A stretch of DNA of 47,062 nt from Lachnospiraceae bacterium (GTDB lineage: Bacteria; Bacillota; Clostridia; Lachnospirales; Lachnospiraceae), in assembly GCA_910576335.1 (NCBI GenBank), contig CAJTIU010000035.1, positions 1 to 47,062 of the forward strand, written 5' to 3'. The notes under the pieces were generated by a model, which was not told the origin of the DNA, did no database searches, and was given only the letters and a program-made list of their open reading frames with translations. The translations under genes were made by a program, and so were the position numbers. This document shows, one piece after another, positions 13,946-22,003 of the stretch (positions within the stretch are counted from its first letter, which is position 1; every line of letters starts with the position of its first letter).

Positions 13946-15666
13946 ATCTTATTATTGATGGAAAACAGATTTCGGTAAAAGAAAATACCACAATCATGGA
14001 AGCTGCCGATCAGAACGGGATTACGATTCCCAGCCTTTGCTATCTGAAAGGGATCAACGAGATTGCAGCCTGCCGTGTATGTGTTGTAGAGCTGGAAGGA
14101 AAAGAACGGCTGATAACCGCATGTAATAATGTGGCCGAGGAGGGCATGATTGTGTACACGAACAGCCCCAAGGTCAGAAACCACAGGAGAAATACAGTGG
14201 AGCTTCTGCTTTCGCAGCATGACTGTCTGTGCGTCACCTGTATGAGAAGCGGAAACTGCAGTCTCCAGAAGATTGCAAATGACCTGGATATCCTGGAGAT
14301 TCCATTTAAGAAGGAGCTGGAGCACCAGCCCTGGAATAAAAAGTTCCCGCTGATCCGCGATTCTGCAAAATGTATCAAGTGTATGAGGTGCATACAAGTC
14401 TGTGATAAAGTGCAGGGTCTTAATATATGGGACCTTGAGGGAACTGGCTCCCGCACGACGGTAAATGTGGCGGGGCACAAGACCATCGAGGAATCCGACT
14501 GTTCTCTCTGCGGACAGTGTATTACCCACTGCCCGGTAGGTGCCTTAAGGGAGAGAAGCGACACCGGAAAGGTGTGGAAGGCGCTGGCAGATAAGGACAA
14601 GATTGTTGTTGCACAGGTAGCGCCTGCTGTCCGTGCCGCATGGGGTGAGCAGATCGGGCTTGCGCCGGAGGATGCCACAATTGGAAAAATTATGGATGCC
14701 CTCAAGCGGATGGGTGTTGATTATGTATTTGATACCGTGTTCTCCGCAGACCTTACGATTATGGAGGAAGGGCATGAGTTCGTGCAGCGCTTTACAAGCG
14801 GCGAACTTAAGAACCGCCCTATGTTCACATCCTGCTGTCCTGGCTGGATCCGGTTTGTGAAGAGCCAGTTCCCGCAGCTGGTAAGATATCTGTCCACAGC
14901 AAAATCACCGCAGCAGATGTTCGGCGCAGCCATGAAGACGTATTTTGCAAAGGAGCTGGGTGTAAGCCCGGATAAGATCTTCACCATATCCGTTATGCCA
15001 TGCGTTGCCAAGAAGGCAGAGCGGGAGATGGAGCTATTCTATGAGGAGTACGCGGGCCATGACGTGGACGTTGTTGTCACAACAAGAGAGCTTGTGAAGA
15101 TGATCCGTTCCGCCCATATCCGTCCTGATACCCTTGAGGATATTGAGAGTGACAGACCCATGCAGGGAGGAACCGGTGCAGGAGTGATCTTCGGTGCAAC
15201 CGGAGGCGTTATGGAAGCGGCGCTTCGGAGCGCATACTATATCATTAAGAAGGAGAATCCGCCTGTAGATGCGTTTAAGGCAGTAAGGAGCCAGGGCTTC
15301 AATGAGAACAACGGAGTCCAGGAGGCAGAATTTGCCATTGACGATATCACTGTGAGAACCGCAGTGGTAAGCGGTCTCGGCAACACAAGGGCTCTTCTGA
15401 ATAAGATTGAATCGGGAGAGGTTCATTATGACTTCGTAGAGGTTATGGCCTGTCCGGGCGGCTGTGTCGGCGGCGGCGGCCAGCCAATCCACGATGGCCA
15501 GGAACTTGCATTCGAGCGGGGCAAGAATCTTTATTATCTGGATGAGAACATGGAACTTCGGTTCTCCCATGAGAATCCGGATGTTCTTAAGATGTATGAG
15601 GACTTCTTTGAGAAGCCGAATTCACATAAGGCACATATGCTTCTGCATACAGAGCATGTAGAATAA
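13939..15666 (+). CDS. hydA: [FeFe] hydrogenase catalytic subunit
   Basis: A 575-aa enzyme with the same architecture and nearly the same residue numbering as clostridial CpI. It has an N-terminal [2Fe-2S] ferredoxin (Cys34, 45, 48, 62 region), a His-Cys3 cluster domain (HDCLCVTC), a 2[4Fe-4S] domain (CIKCMRCIQVCD; CSLCGQCITHCP), then the H-domain. H-cluster motifs are L1 TSCCPGW (Cys299/Cys300), L2 MPCVAKK (Cys355) and L3 MACPGGCVGGGG (Cys505/Cys509). It evolves or takes up H2. The SD AAAGGAGG precedes the ATG at 13939, which overlaps the diaphorase stop. Maturases HydEFG are not in the window. A REP-like palindrome follows 7 nt after the stop. Confidence 0.95.
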   Translation: MVNLIIDGKQISVKENTTIMEAADQNGITIPSLCYLKGINEIAACRVCVVELEGKERLITACNNVAEEGMIVYTNSPKVRNHRRNTVELLLSQHDCLCVTCMRSGNCSLQKIANDLDILEIPFKKELEHQPWNKKFPLIRDSAKCIKCMRCIQVCDKVQGLNIWDLEGTGSRTTVNVAGHKTIEESDCSLCGQCITHCPVGALRERSDTGKVWKALADKDKIVVAQVAPAVRAAWGEQIGLAPEDATIGKIMDALKRMGVDYVFDTVFSADLTIMEEGHEFVQRFTSGELKNRPMFTSCCPGWIRFVKSQFPQLVRYLSTAKSPQQMFGAAMKTYFAKELGVSPDKIFTISVMPCVAKKAEREMELFYEEYAGHDVDVVVTTRELVKMIRSAHIRPDTLEDIESDRPMQGGTGAGVIFGATGGVMEAALRSAYYIIKKENPPVDAFKAVRSQGFNENNGVQEAEFAIDDITVRTAVVSGLGNTRALLNKIESGEVHYDFVEVMACPGGCVGGGGQPIHDGQELAFERGKNLYYLDENMELRFSHENPDVLKMYEDFFEKPNSHKAHMLLHTEHVE

Positions 15667-15673
15667 GTAAATT

Positions 15674-15721
15674 GCGAATTGGGGACGGGGCATTTTTAAA
15701 AATGCCCCGTCCCCAATTCGC
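15674..15721. repeat. REP-like palindrome, copy 4 (48 bp, perfect)
   Basis: A perfect 48-bp palindrome with half-site GCGAATTGGGGACGGGGCAT plus TTTT. It occupies the gap between hydA and the convergent SleB-type gene, whose stop codon begins at the next base (15722). Confidence 0.92.
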
Positions 15722-16810
15722 TTATTCTAAGTTGAAAAAGACGTTTCCGCCTACATTGATTCCAGATACTCCCTGTTGTTTCGCGTACCAGTCGGCATAG
15801 AAGAAGTAGCAGTTTGAGACGGATGAATGCCTTGCGCCGCCAATGACTGCCTGGGCTGCTGAATAGGCAGCGGTGGAGGGGCCATTTGCAAGTACCGTGT
15901 TCAGAGAGCCGTTCCCTACAGGGGAAAACTGTCCGGACTGATAGATGACGCCGGAAATGCTGTTAGGGAAATTAGGGCTGATTACACGGTTCATGATCAC
16001 GGTTCCCACGGCGAGCATACCGTCATAGCTTGTCCCGGCTTCACACTGGAGAATTGCGGCAAGAAGCGCCACATCACTTGTGTCTGCAGATACTGCTTCT
16101 GCAGTCTCTTTTTCGTGTCTGCTCTGATTGCTGCTGTCTTTTTTCAGGGGACTGGCTACATCGTCATCCTGTGCATTTTTCATGGCTTTTTCTGCTGCTT
16201 TGGCGCGCTTAAGCTGTACCTCATAATCATCTAACTCACCTGAAGCGGATGCCATGGATCTGGTAAGCGCTTCCTTTTTTTCCTTTAGTTTCTCTGCAAG
16301 GGAGGTAAGCTTTTTCTGCTTTTTCTCAAGCTCATCCTGTTTTTTCTCCACATCGGAGCGTACAGACCGGAGTTTATTCAGCATCTGTCTGTCATATTCA
16401 CTGATGGTTGAGACATATTCTGCCTTATTTAGGAAATCAGCCATGCTTTTTGAAGCGAAAAGTGTATTCAGAAGCGAAATATTGCCCTCCTCATACATGA
16501 ATTTGATCCTTTCCTTCATAGATGCATACTGGGCAGACTCATTCAACTTTGCTGCGGCAAGATCAAGCTTTCCCTTCTCAGCCTCTGCTGCCAGCTTCTC
16601 AATCTGTGAAGAAGCCTCATCAAGCTCATCGCTTAAGGAAATAAGTTCATCGTCCAGGTCATGGATCTCAATGCGCAGATCAGAGCTTTTCTGCTTAAGC
16701 TTCTCTGATGTGGGCTCGGCATGAACGGAGACACAGACTGAAAAGATCAGAACAGTGGATAAAATACCGCTTCCAAGCCGTGACAAAGGTCTCTTTTGTT
16801 TTTTTATCAT
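15722..16810 (-). CDS. Secreted cell-wall hydrolase, coiled coil plus SleB domain
   Basis: A 362-aa protein. It has a signal peptide (residues 1-31, KKQKRPLSRLGSGILSTVLI core, cut after VHA), a PcsB/CwlO-like coiled coil (about 33-215), a polar linker, and a SleB/CwlJ-type hydrolase domain (about 245-362) with LQCEAGTSYDGMLAVGTVIM and the presumed catalytic glutamate in QCEAG. It probably cuts peptidoglycan during growth or germination, with the coiled coil as a regulatory lid as in PcsB-type proteins. The ATG at 16810 follows AAGGA; an upstream TTG at 16816 is less likely. It has its own promoter with a perfect palindrome at the -35. Confidence 0.85.
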   Translation of the reverse strand: MIKKQKRPLSRLGSGILSTVLIFSVCVSVHAEPTSEKLKQKSSDLRIEIHDLDDELISLSDELDEASSQIEKLAAEAEKGKLDLAAAKLNESAQYASMKERIKFMYEEGNISLLNTLFASKSMADFLNKAEYVSTISEYDRQMLNKLRSVRSDVEKKQDELEKKQKKLTSLAEKLKEKKEALTRSMASASGELDDYEVQLKRAKAAEKAMKNAQDDDVASPLKKDSSNQSRHEKETAEAVSADTSDVALLAAILQCEAGTSYDGMLAVGTVIMNRVISPNFPNSISGVIYQSGQFSPVGNGSLNTVLANGPSTAAYSAAQAVIGGARHSSVSNCYFFYADWYAKQQGVSGINVGGNVFFNLE

Positions 16811-16899
16811 ACACAAATCCTTTCTTATGTATTACTGTCTGTATTGATTTTTTTGTAACTGCTGAGTTGTTATTTTTTTGAAAATCAATACCGCGTAAT

Positions 16900-16931
16900 A
16901 TTATACTACAAATTGCTTTATAAAGCAATTT
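16900..16931 (-). promoter_or_regulatory. Promoter of the SleB-type gene with 22-bp palindrome
   Basis: On the minus strand, TTGCTT (16928-16923), a 17-bp spacer and TATAAT (16905-16900). A perfect 22-bp palindrome AAATTGCTTTA/TAAAGCAATTT (16910-16931) covers the -35 and spacer, the classic place for a repressor dimer. Confidence 0.65.
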
Positions 16932-16964
16932 CTGATACAATAAAAAAATGATAAAATATATTTT

Positions 16965-17151
16965 GTTATTATTTACGGACAAACCGTCCGCTCATAGTAA
17001 CGCATCCAGTCTATTTAAAAGTCGCTTTTAGCGAGGGGTCAAATACCTTTGACCACAACATCAAAATATGATACAAGCGTCAAAAGGTCATGTGCTTCAT
17101 GCCAGCAGGAAAAAGCATGACTCCCCGACGCTTACATCATAATATAGTAAT
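16965..17151. repeat. Composite MITE-like element, copy B
   Basis: The left 37 bp form the hairpin GTTATTAT...ATAGTAAC (16965-17001) of the GTTAC family, and the next 40 bp match the inverted right part of copy A (GCATCCAG...GCGAGGGG). From 17069 the sequence switches to the interior of copy F (GATACAAGCGTCAAAAGGTC onward, to GACGC at 17131-17135). It ends in ATAGTAAT. No target duplication is evident. It looks like a fusion of two element types and fills most of the gap before the HAD gene. Confidence 0.6.
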
Positions 17152-17171
17152 AAGAAAGGAACAGGCAGACT

Positions 17172-18050
17172 ATGAATAGAATTAAGATGATTGCATTCGA
17201 TCTTGACGGGACGCTTCTTACTACAGACAAAGAACTGACAGCATATACGAAGGAGGTGCTGGAAAGAGCGATACAGCAGAATATTGAGGTGATTCCCGCA
17301 ACTGGGCGGCCGCTTAAAGGGGTGCCGGAGATTTTTTTCCAGTTTCCGGGGATCCGCTATATCGTTACATCCAACGGTGCGAGAATCGTAGAAAAGGAGA
17401 GCAGGAAAACATTATTTTCCAGTCTTCTTTCTTACGAATGTGCAAAAGAGATTTTGGATATTTTCAGGGAATATGATACAATGAGGGATATCTTCTTCGA
17501 TGGACAGGGTTATATGGAGAAAAGGATGGCAGATCAGATCAGCCGCTTTGTCAAGGTGCCTGCGGCTGTGTCCTACATGCTTGCTTCAAGGATACAGGTT
17601 CAGGACATAGATGAGATGTTTCTTAAGGAGCACAGAGATGTGGATAAGGTTCAGGCACTCTTTGCCAGCGAGGAGGAACGAAGAGAAGCTTTTGAACGGA
17701 TCCGGAAACTTCCGGGCGCAGAACCAACAGGGGCTTTGGGAAATAATATAGAGGTCAATGCCGCAGGCGTACATAAGGGAGCGGCTCTGTTAAGAATTGC
17801 GGGCGAACTGGGTATTGCCTCAGAAGAGATTCTGGCTTTCGGGGACGGTACCAATGATATCCGGATGCTTCAGGCTGCCGGTACAGGGATTGCCGTGGGC
17901 AATGCTGTGCAGGAGGTAAAAGAGGCGGCAGACGGCATTACAAGATCCAATGACGAAGAGGGAGTAGCAGTATATATCGAAAATAATGTATTAGACCGCA
18001 GACAGAGTGCAGACAGCATGTGCGCGCAGGCGGAGAAAAGGAGAAGCTGA
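17172..18050 (+). CDS. Cof-type HAD phosphatase
   Basis: A 292-aa cytoplasmic HAD hydrolase, type IIB (Cof/YidA). Motif I is FDLDGTLL with Asp10 and Asp12; motif II is TSNG (about 67-70); the motif III lysine is in HKGAAL; motif IV is FGDGTNDIRML. The C2-type cap lies in between. Family members dephosphorylate sugar phosphates, flavin or other small phosphates; the substrate cannot be read from sequence. Its TGA shares one base with the uppP start, so the two are coupled. The polar tail after about residue 270 (DRRQSADSMCAQAEKRRS) has grown over the uppP SD region. Confidence 0.88.
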   Translation: MNRIKMIAFDLDGTLLTTDKELTAYTKEVLERAIQQNIEVIPATGRPLKGVPEIFFQFPGIRYIVTSNGARIVEKESRKTLFSSLLSYECAKEILDIFREYDTMRDIFFDGQGYMEKRMADQISRFVKVPAAVSYMLASRIQVQDIDEMFLKEHRDVDKVQALFASEEERREAFERIRKLPGAEPTGALGNNIEVNAAGVHKGAALLRIAGELGIASEEILAFGDGTNDIRMLQAAGTGIAVGNAVQEVKEAADGITRSNDEEGVAVYIENNVLDRRQSADSMCAQAEKRRS

Positions 18051-18874
18051 TGTTAGATGTATTAAAGGTAATTATTCTTGGAATTGTAGAAGGCATTACA
18101 GAGTGGCTTCCGGTGAGCAGCACCGGACATCTGATCCTGGTGGGAGATCTGCTCTCCCCGGATCTGAGTGACAAATTTATGGAGATGTTTAATGTAGTCA
18201 TACAGCTGGGGGCGATTATGGCAGTGGTAGTGATTTATTTTCACAAGCTAAATCCATTTTCACCGCGAAAGACGAATAAGCAGAAGATGATTACCTGGCA
18301 GATGTGGATTAAGGTGTTTATCGCTTCCATCCCAGCCGGTGTTGTGGGTGTATTGTTTAATGACATTCTGGATGAACTGTTTTATAAGCCGCTTCCGGTT
18401 GCAGTTATGCTGATCGTATATGGTGTTCTTTTCATTATTATAGAGAACCGGAATAAAGGAAAACGTCCTTCTGTTACGAAGATCTCAGAGCTGTCAGTAT
18501 CTATGCTCCTGTGGATTGGATTTTTTCAGATGCTTGCCTTGATTCCAGGCACATCCCGTTCCGGGGCAACGATTGTCGGTGCGCTTCTGATCGGAGTTTC
18601 CAGAGAGGTGGCGGCGGAATTCACTTTCTTCCTTGCGATTCCTGCCATGTTTGGAGCCAGCCTGCTGAAGCTTGGACGTTTTGGACTGGGATTTACAGGG
18701 AAGGAATTTGGGCTTTTGATGCTTGGATGTATTGTTTCCTTTGCGCTGTCTATTGTTGCAATCAAGTTTTTGATGAACTATATTAAGAAAAATGATTTCA
18801 AAGTGTTCGGGTATTACCGGATTATACTGGGCGGCATTATCGTTGCCATTAGTCTGGCAGGAATGCTGTTTTAA
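18050..18874 (+). CDS. uppP: Undecaprenyl-diphosphatase UppP (BacA)
   Basis: A 274-aa integral membrane protein. Signature motifs: GIVEGITEWLPVSSTGHLIL (about 11-30) and PGTSRSGATI (about 173-182), which hold the catalytic glutamate, serine and arginine. It recycles undecaprenyl pyrophosphate to the monophosphate for wall synthesis and contributes to bacitracin tolerance. The start is the ATG at 18050, preceded by AAAAGGAG in the HAD gene; the overlap with the HAD stop suggests coupling. A bacitracin-type ABC exporter and two-component system lie 4 kb further on, but they are separate units. Confidence 0.95.
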   Translation: MLDVLKVIILGIVEGITEWLPVSSTGHLILVGDLLSPDLSDKFMEMFNVVIQLGAIMAVVVIYFHKLNPFSPRKTNKQKMITWQMWIKVFIASIPAGVVGVLFNDILDELFYKPLPVAVMLIVYGVLFIIIENRNKGKRPSVTKISELSVSMLLWIGFFQMLALIPGTSRSGATIVGALLIGVSREVAAEFTFFLAIPAMFGASLLKLGRFGLGFTGKEFGLLMLGCIVSFALSIVAIKFLMNYIKKNDFKVFGYYRIILGGIIVAISLAGMLF

Positions 18875-18902
18875 AAGTGAATATATTTTGTGGTTATTTT
18901 AC

Positions 18903-18930
18903 TTGTTTTTTATGGGAAATGTGGTAGAAT
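18903..18930 (+). promoter_or_regulatory. Possible promoter of the amino-acid ABC operon
   Basis: TTGTTT (18903-18908), a 16-bp spacer and TAGAAT (18925-18930). If used, element F sits in the 5' untranslated leader of the operon. Confidence 0.4.
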
Positions 18931-18965
18931 AAGTATTGTGCATGCATAAATATGCAAAAAAATAT

Positions 18966-19083
18966 GTAACTGTGAAACTATGATGATACAAGCGTCAGAA
19001 GGCCATGCGTTTCATGCCTGCATGAAAAAGCACGATTTCCAGACGCACAAAACACCGAGAAGCATCAAAAATGCAATAGTTAC
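18966..19083. mobile_element. MITE-like element, copy F (118 bp)
   Basis: Ends are GTAACTGTG (18966-18974) and CAATAGTTAC (19074-19083). The flanks are an exact 8-bp duplication, AAAAATAT (18958-18965 and 19084-19091). The interior forms one long hairpin with GCGTC/GACGC at the base and TCATGC/GCATGA at the tip. The same interior occurs in element B at 17069-17135. No coding capacity. It ends 32 bp before the binding-protein ATG. Confidence 0.75.
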
Positions 19084-19115
19084 AAAAATATTATTTTAAT
19101 TGGGAGGAAAGGATC

Positions 19116-19949
19116 ATGAAAATGCGAAAGATTTTAAGCGCAATGCTGGCTGCAGTATGTGTGTGCATGCTGACAGCATGCGGAAGTGACAGCGGAAACA
19201 ATGGAGGCTCAGGAGACTCAGAGAAGGAAGAGACGAAGAAGATTGAGGTGACAAAACCTGAGGATCTGGCAGATCTTACCATCGGCGTACAGCAGGGAAC
19301 GACAGGAGACCTTGCCTGTTCTGATATTGTAAAAGCCGACAGCCAGATGAAGCGTTATCCGAAGGGGGCAGCTGCGGTTCAGGCATTAGAAGCAGGAAAG
19401 CTTGACTGTGTAGTCATTGACGCGCAGCCTGCGTCAAAATTTGTTGAAAAGAGCGATGATCTAGAGATTATCAATGGAATCTTTGACGATGAGCAGTATG
19501 CTATCTGCATCAAGAAGGGAAATACAGAGCTAGTTGACAAGATGAACGGAGCTCTTGGCGAACTGAAAGACGATGGAACACTTGACAAGATAATTGCAAA
19601 TTATATTGGCGATAATACTGGAAGTTTCCAGTATGAGACGCCGGATGGAACAGACCATTCCAATGGTGAGCTTGTTATGGCTACCAATGCAGAGTTTGAG
19701 CCTTACGAGTACCATGAAGGCGATGAGATTATTGGAATTGACGTGGATATTGCCCGTGCAATCTGTGATAAGCTTGGATATGAGCTTAAGATTGAGGACA
19801 TGGAGTTTGATTCTATTCTTCCTGCCGTTGAGGCCGGAAAGGCAGATTTCGGTGCAGCCGGAATGACTGTTACAGATGAGAGAAAAGAGAATGCGGACTT
19901 CACGGATACCTATACCAATGCGACACAGGTCGTAATCATTAAGAAGTAG
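19116..19949 (+). CDS. Amino-acid ABC binding lipoprotein, circularly permuted
   Basis: A 277-aa SBP_bac_3-type lipoprotein. The signal ends in the lipobox LTAC with Cys22. The two halves are in reversed order. Residues 48-166 carry what is normally the second lobe and the family's C-terminal segment (ADLTIGVQQGTTGD; LDCVVIDAQPA; GALGELKDDGTLDKIIANYIG). Residues 184-277 carry what is normally the N-terminal lobe (ELVMATNAEFEPYEY; IIGIDVDIARAICDKLGYEL; FGAAGMTVTDERKENADF). A short linker (167-183) joins the old C-terminus to the old N-terminus. All parts are present once, so a complete fold is expected, probably binding a polar amino acid. First gene of an ABC operon, SD GGGAGGAAAGG. Confidence 0.92.
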   Translation: MKMRKILSAMLAAVCVCMLTACGSDSGNNGGSGDSEKEETKKIEVTKPEDLADLTIGVQQGTTGDLACSDIVKADSQMKRYPKGAAAVQALEAGKLDCVVIDAQPASKFVEKSDDLEIINGIFDDEQYAICIKKGNTELVDKMNGALGELKDDGTLDKIIANYIGDNTGSFQYETPDGTDHSNGELVMATNAEFEPYEYHEGDEIIGIDVDIARAICDKLGYELKIEDMEFDSILPAVEAGKADFGAAGMTVTDERKENADFTDTYTNATQVVIIKK

Positions 19950-19962
19950 AACAGGTGACATA

Positions 19963-20652
19963 ATGGCAGATTTTTCAGCAAAGTTCTATGCGAACTTTAT
20001 CAAAGATGACCGCTGGCTTGGGCTTGTAACCGGTCTTAAGGTAACAATCATTGTCACTTTGGAGGCGCTGCTTCTAGGTGTACTCATTGGTTTTTTGATT
20101 GCAATCATCCGGTCTTACCATGATAAGACCGGAAAGTTTAAGATACTGGACATATTATGCCGGGTGTATCTGACAGTGATCCGGGGAACGCCTACGATGA
20201 TTCAGATTCTGATCATGTACCTGGTTGTATTCGGTGCGTCATCACTTGATTCTATTATTATTGGCGGCATTGCATTTGGTATTAATTCCGGTGCATACGT
20301 TGCGGAGATTATCCGTTCCGGCATCATGTCCATTCCGGCAGGGCAGACGGAAGCAGGAAGGAGCCTGGGCTTAAGCTACAGGCAGACTATGTGGCTGATT
20401 ATCGTGCCCCAGGCATTTAAGAATGTGCTTCCTGCCCTGGTCAATGAGATGATCGTCCTGATCAAGGAAACGGCGATTATCGGATACATAGGAGAGCAGG
20501 ACCTTACAAAGGCAGCGATGATCATTCAGAGCCGTACCTTTGATGCGTTCATGCCCCTTCTGGCAGCAGCGATCATCTATCTCGCACTTGTTATGCTGCT
20601 TACGTTCTTCATGAACAAGCTTGAAAGGAGGCTGAGAACCAATGAGCGCTAG
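19963..20652 (+). CDS. Amino-acid ABC transporter permease
   Basis: A 229-aa HisM/GlnP-type permease. It has about five helices and the conserved EAA loop around residues 125-145 ([19 protein letters not shown]), which docks to the ATPase. [11 protein letters not shown] (about 69-79) is a family signature. As the only permease of the operon it should act as a homodimer. The ATG at 19963 is 13 nt after the binding-protein stop with AGGTGA as SD; its end overlaps the ATPase start by 11 bp. Confidence 0.93.
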   Translation: MADFSAKFYANFIKDDRWLGLVTGLKVTIIVTLEALLLGVLIGFLIAIIRSYHDKTGKFKILDILCRVYLTVIRGTPTMIQILIMYLVVFGASSLDSIIIGGIAFGINSGAYVAEIIRSGIMSIPAGQTEAGRSLGLSYRQTMWLIIVPQAFKNVLPALVNEMIVLIKETAIIGYIGEQDLTKAAMIIQSRTFDAFMPLLAAAIIYLALVMLLTFFMNKLERRLRTNER

Positions 20653-21397
20653 TCAGAATGTGAATCAGGAAACACTGATTGAGGTGAAAGATCTGCGGAA
20701 GGCCTTCGGAGAAAATGAGGTTCTCACGGGTATTACGACGGATATTAAACGCGGTGAAGTGGTAGTGATTATCGGCCCGTCCGGCTCAGGAAAGTCAACC
20801 TTCCTGCGTTCCCTGAACCTGCTTGAGACGCCGACCGGAGGGACAGTTCTGTTTGAAGGAATCAACATTACAGACCCTAAGACAGACATTGACCTCCACA
20901 GGCAGAAGATGGGGATGGTGTTCCAGCATTTCAATCTGTTCCCGCATAAGACGATTCTTGAAAATATTACTCTTGCCCCTGTTGTCTTGAAAAAGATGAC
21001 AAAGGATGAGGCCGTACAAAAGGCAGAGGAACTTCTTGGCCGCGTCGGGCTGCTGGACAAGAAGGATACCTATCCCGAGCAGCTGTCCGGCGGGCAGAAG
21101 CAGAGGATTGCCATTGTCCGTTCCCTGGCCATGGATCCGGACGTAATGCTCTTTGACGAGCCTACGTCAGCACTGGATCCGGAGATGGTCGGAGAGGTGC
21201 TGGAGCTCATGAAGCAGCTCGCTCACGATGGCATGACCATGGTGGTAGTCACCCACGAGATGGGTTTCGCCAGAGAGGTAGGCACAAGGGTGGTCTTCAT
21301 GGACGAAGGACAGATCAAGGAACAGGCAGCTCCGGATGAATTCTTTCAGAATCCAAAGGATGAAAGACTAAAGGAATTCTTATCAAAAATATTATAA
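20642..21397 (+). CDS. Amino-acid ABC transporter ATP-binding protein
   Basis: A 251-aa GlnQ/HisP-type ATPase. Walker [10 protein letters not shown] (45-53), Q-loop in [11 protein letters not shown], signature [11 protein letters not shown] (about 146-156), Walker [14 protein letters not shown] and the switch histidine in [10 protein letters not shown]. It powers uptake with the permease and binding protein upstream. A purine-rich run (GAAAGGAGG) inside the permease gene serves as SD. The operon ends 7 nt before REP-like copy 5. Confidence 0.95.
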   Translation: MSASQNVNQETLIEVKDLRKAFGENEVLTGITTDIKRGEVVVIIGPSGSGKSTFLRSLNLLETPTGGTVLFEGINITDPKTDIDLHRQKMGMVFQHFNLFPHKTILENITLAPVVLKKMTKDEAVQKAEELLGRVGLLDKKDTYPEQLSGGQKQRIAIVRSLAMDPDVMLFDEPTSALDPEMVGEVLELMKQLAHDGMTMVVVTHEMGFAREVGTRVVFMDEGQIKEQAAPDEFFQNPKDERLKEFLSKIL

Positions 21398-21400
21398 ACC

Positions 21401-21472
21401 AATTGGGGACACCCTATTTTCAATCTGGGACGGGGCATTTTTAAAAATGCCCCGTCCCAGATTGCTCCAATT
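21401..21472. repeat. REP-like palindrome, copy 5, with side arm variant
   Basis: Side arm GGGGACACCCTATTTT (21405-21420), then a perfect palindrome centred at 21442/21443 (44 bp, 21421-21464). Outer AATTGG and CCAATT close the unit. The side arm is of the ACCCTA type, unlike copies 1 and 2. Confidence 0.9.
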
Positions 21473-21489
21473 GCCAGAAAGGAAAGAAC

Positions 21490-22002
21490 ATGGGAACACA
21501 TAATATATTTCTGACAGGTTTTATGGGTACCGGGAAGAGTACTATTGCAGGAGAGTTAAGCAGACAGACCAAAATGACACAGATGGAGATGGATGAAGAG
21601 ATTGTTAAGAGGCAGGGAATGAGTATTAACGATATTTTTGAAAAATACGGGGAGGCTTATTTCCGCGATCTGGAAAGTAATCTGTTAATAGAACTGGAAA
21701 GCCATGGGGGAATGGTTGTATCCTGCGGCGGAGGTGTGGTTATGCGTAGGGAGAATGTAGAGCATATGAGAAAAAGCGGCAGAATTATCCTCCTGACCGC
21801 TTCTGCGGAAACCATTTACCGAAGGGTAAGGAATAGCCCGGATCGTCCTATCTTAAATAATCATATGAATGTGGAGTTTATCAGCGGACTGATGGAAAAA
21901 AGAAGGGAAGCGTATGAAGCGGCAGCGGATTTTATTGTAGAGACGGACGGGAAAGCGGTTCTTCAGATCTGTGAAGAAATCAGGGAATATATGGGGTTGT
22001 GA
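21490..22002 (+). CDS. aroK: Shikimate kinase
   Basis: A 170-aa kinase of the shikimate pathway. Walker A GFMGTGKST (10-18), shikimate-binding Asp35 and Arg59 (YFRDLES), the GGG triad (80-82, VSCGGGVV), and lid arginine Arg119 (SPDRPIL). It phosphorylates shikimate at the 3-hydroxyl on the way to chorismate. No other aro gene is near. The SD is AAAGGAAAG. It is followed 1 nt later by a response regulator, so it may share a message with the two-component system, an unusual partnership. Confidence 0.93.
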   Translation: MGTHNIFLTGFMGTGKSTIAGELSRQTKMTQMEMDEEIVKRQGMSINDIFEKYGEAYFRDLESNLLIELESHGGMVVSCGGGVVMRRENVEHMRKSGRIILLTASAETIYRRVRNSPDRPILNNHMNVEFISGLMEKRREAYEAAADFIVETDGKAVLQICEEIREYMGL

Positions 22003-22003
22003 T

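Noticed and set aside
13906-14705. Long minus-strand frames across the hydA gene
   Set aside because: They lie opposite a clear hydrogenase gene, lack start signals and show no protein family features.
17069-19045. The shared sequence in elements B and F as a regulatory RNA
   Set aside because: The long hairpin could be transcribed, but the exact 8-bp duplication at F and its fusion to another repeat in B show that it is a mobile repeat first; no separate promoter is visible.
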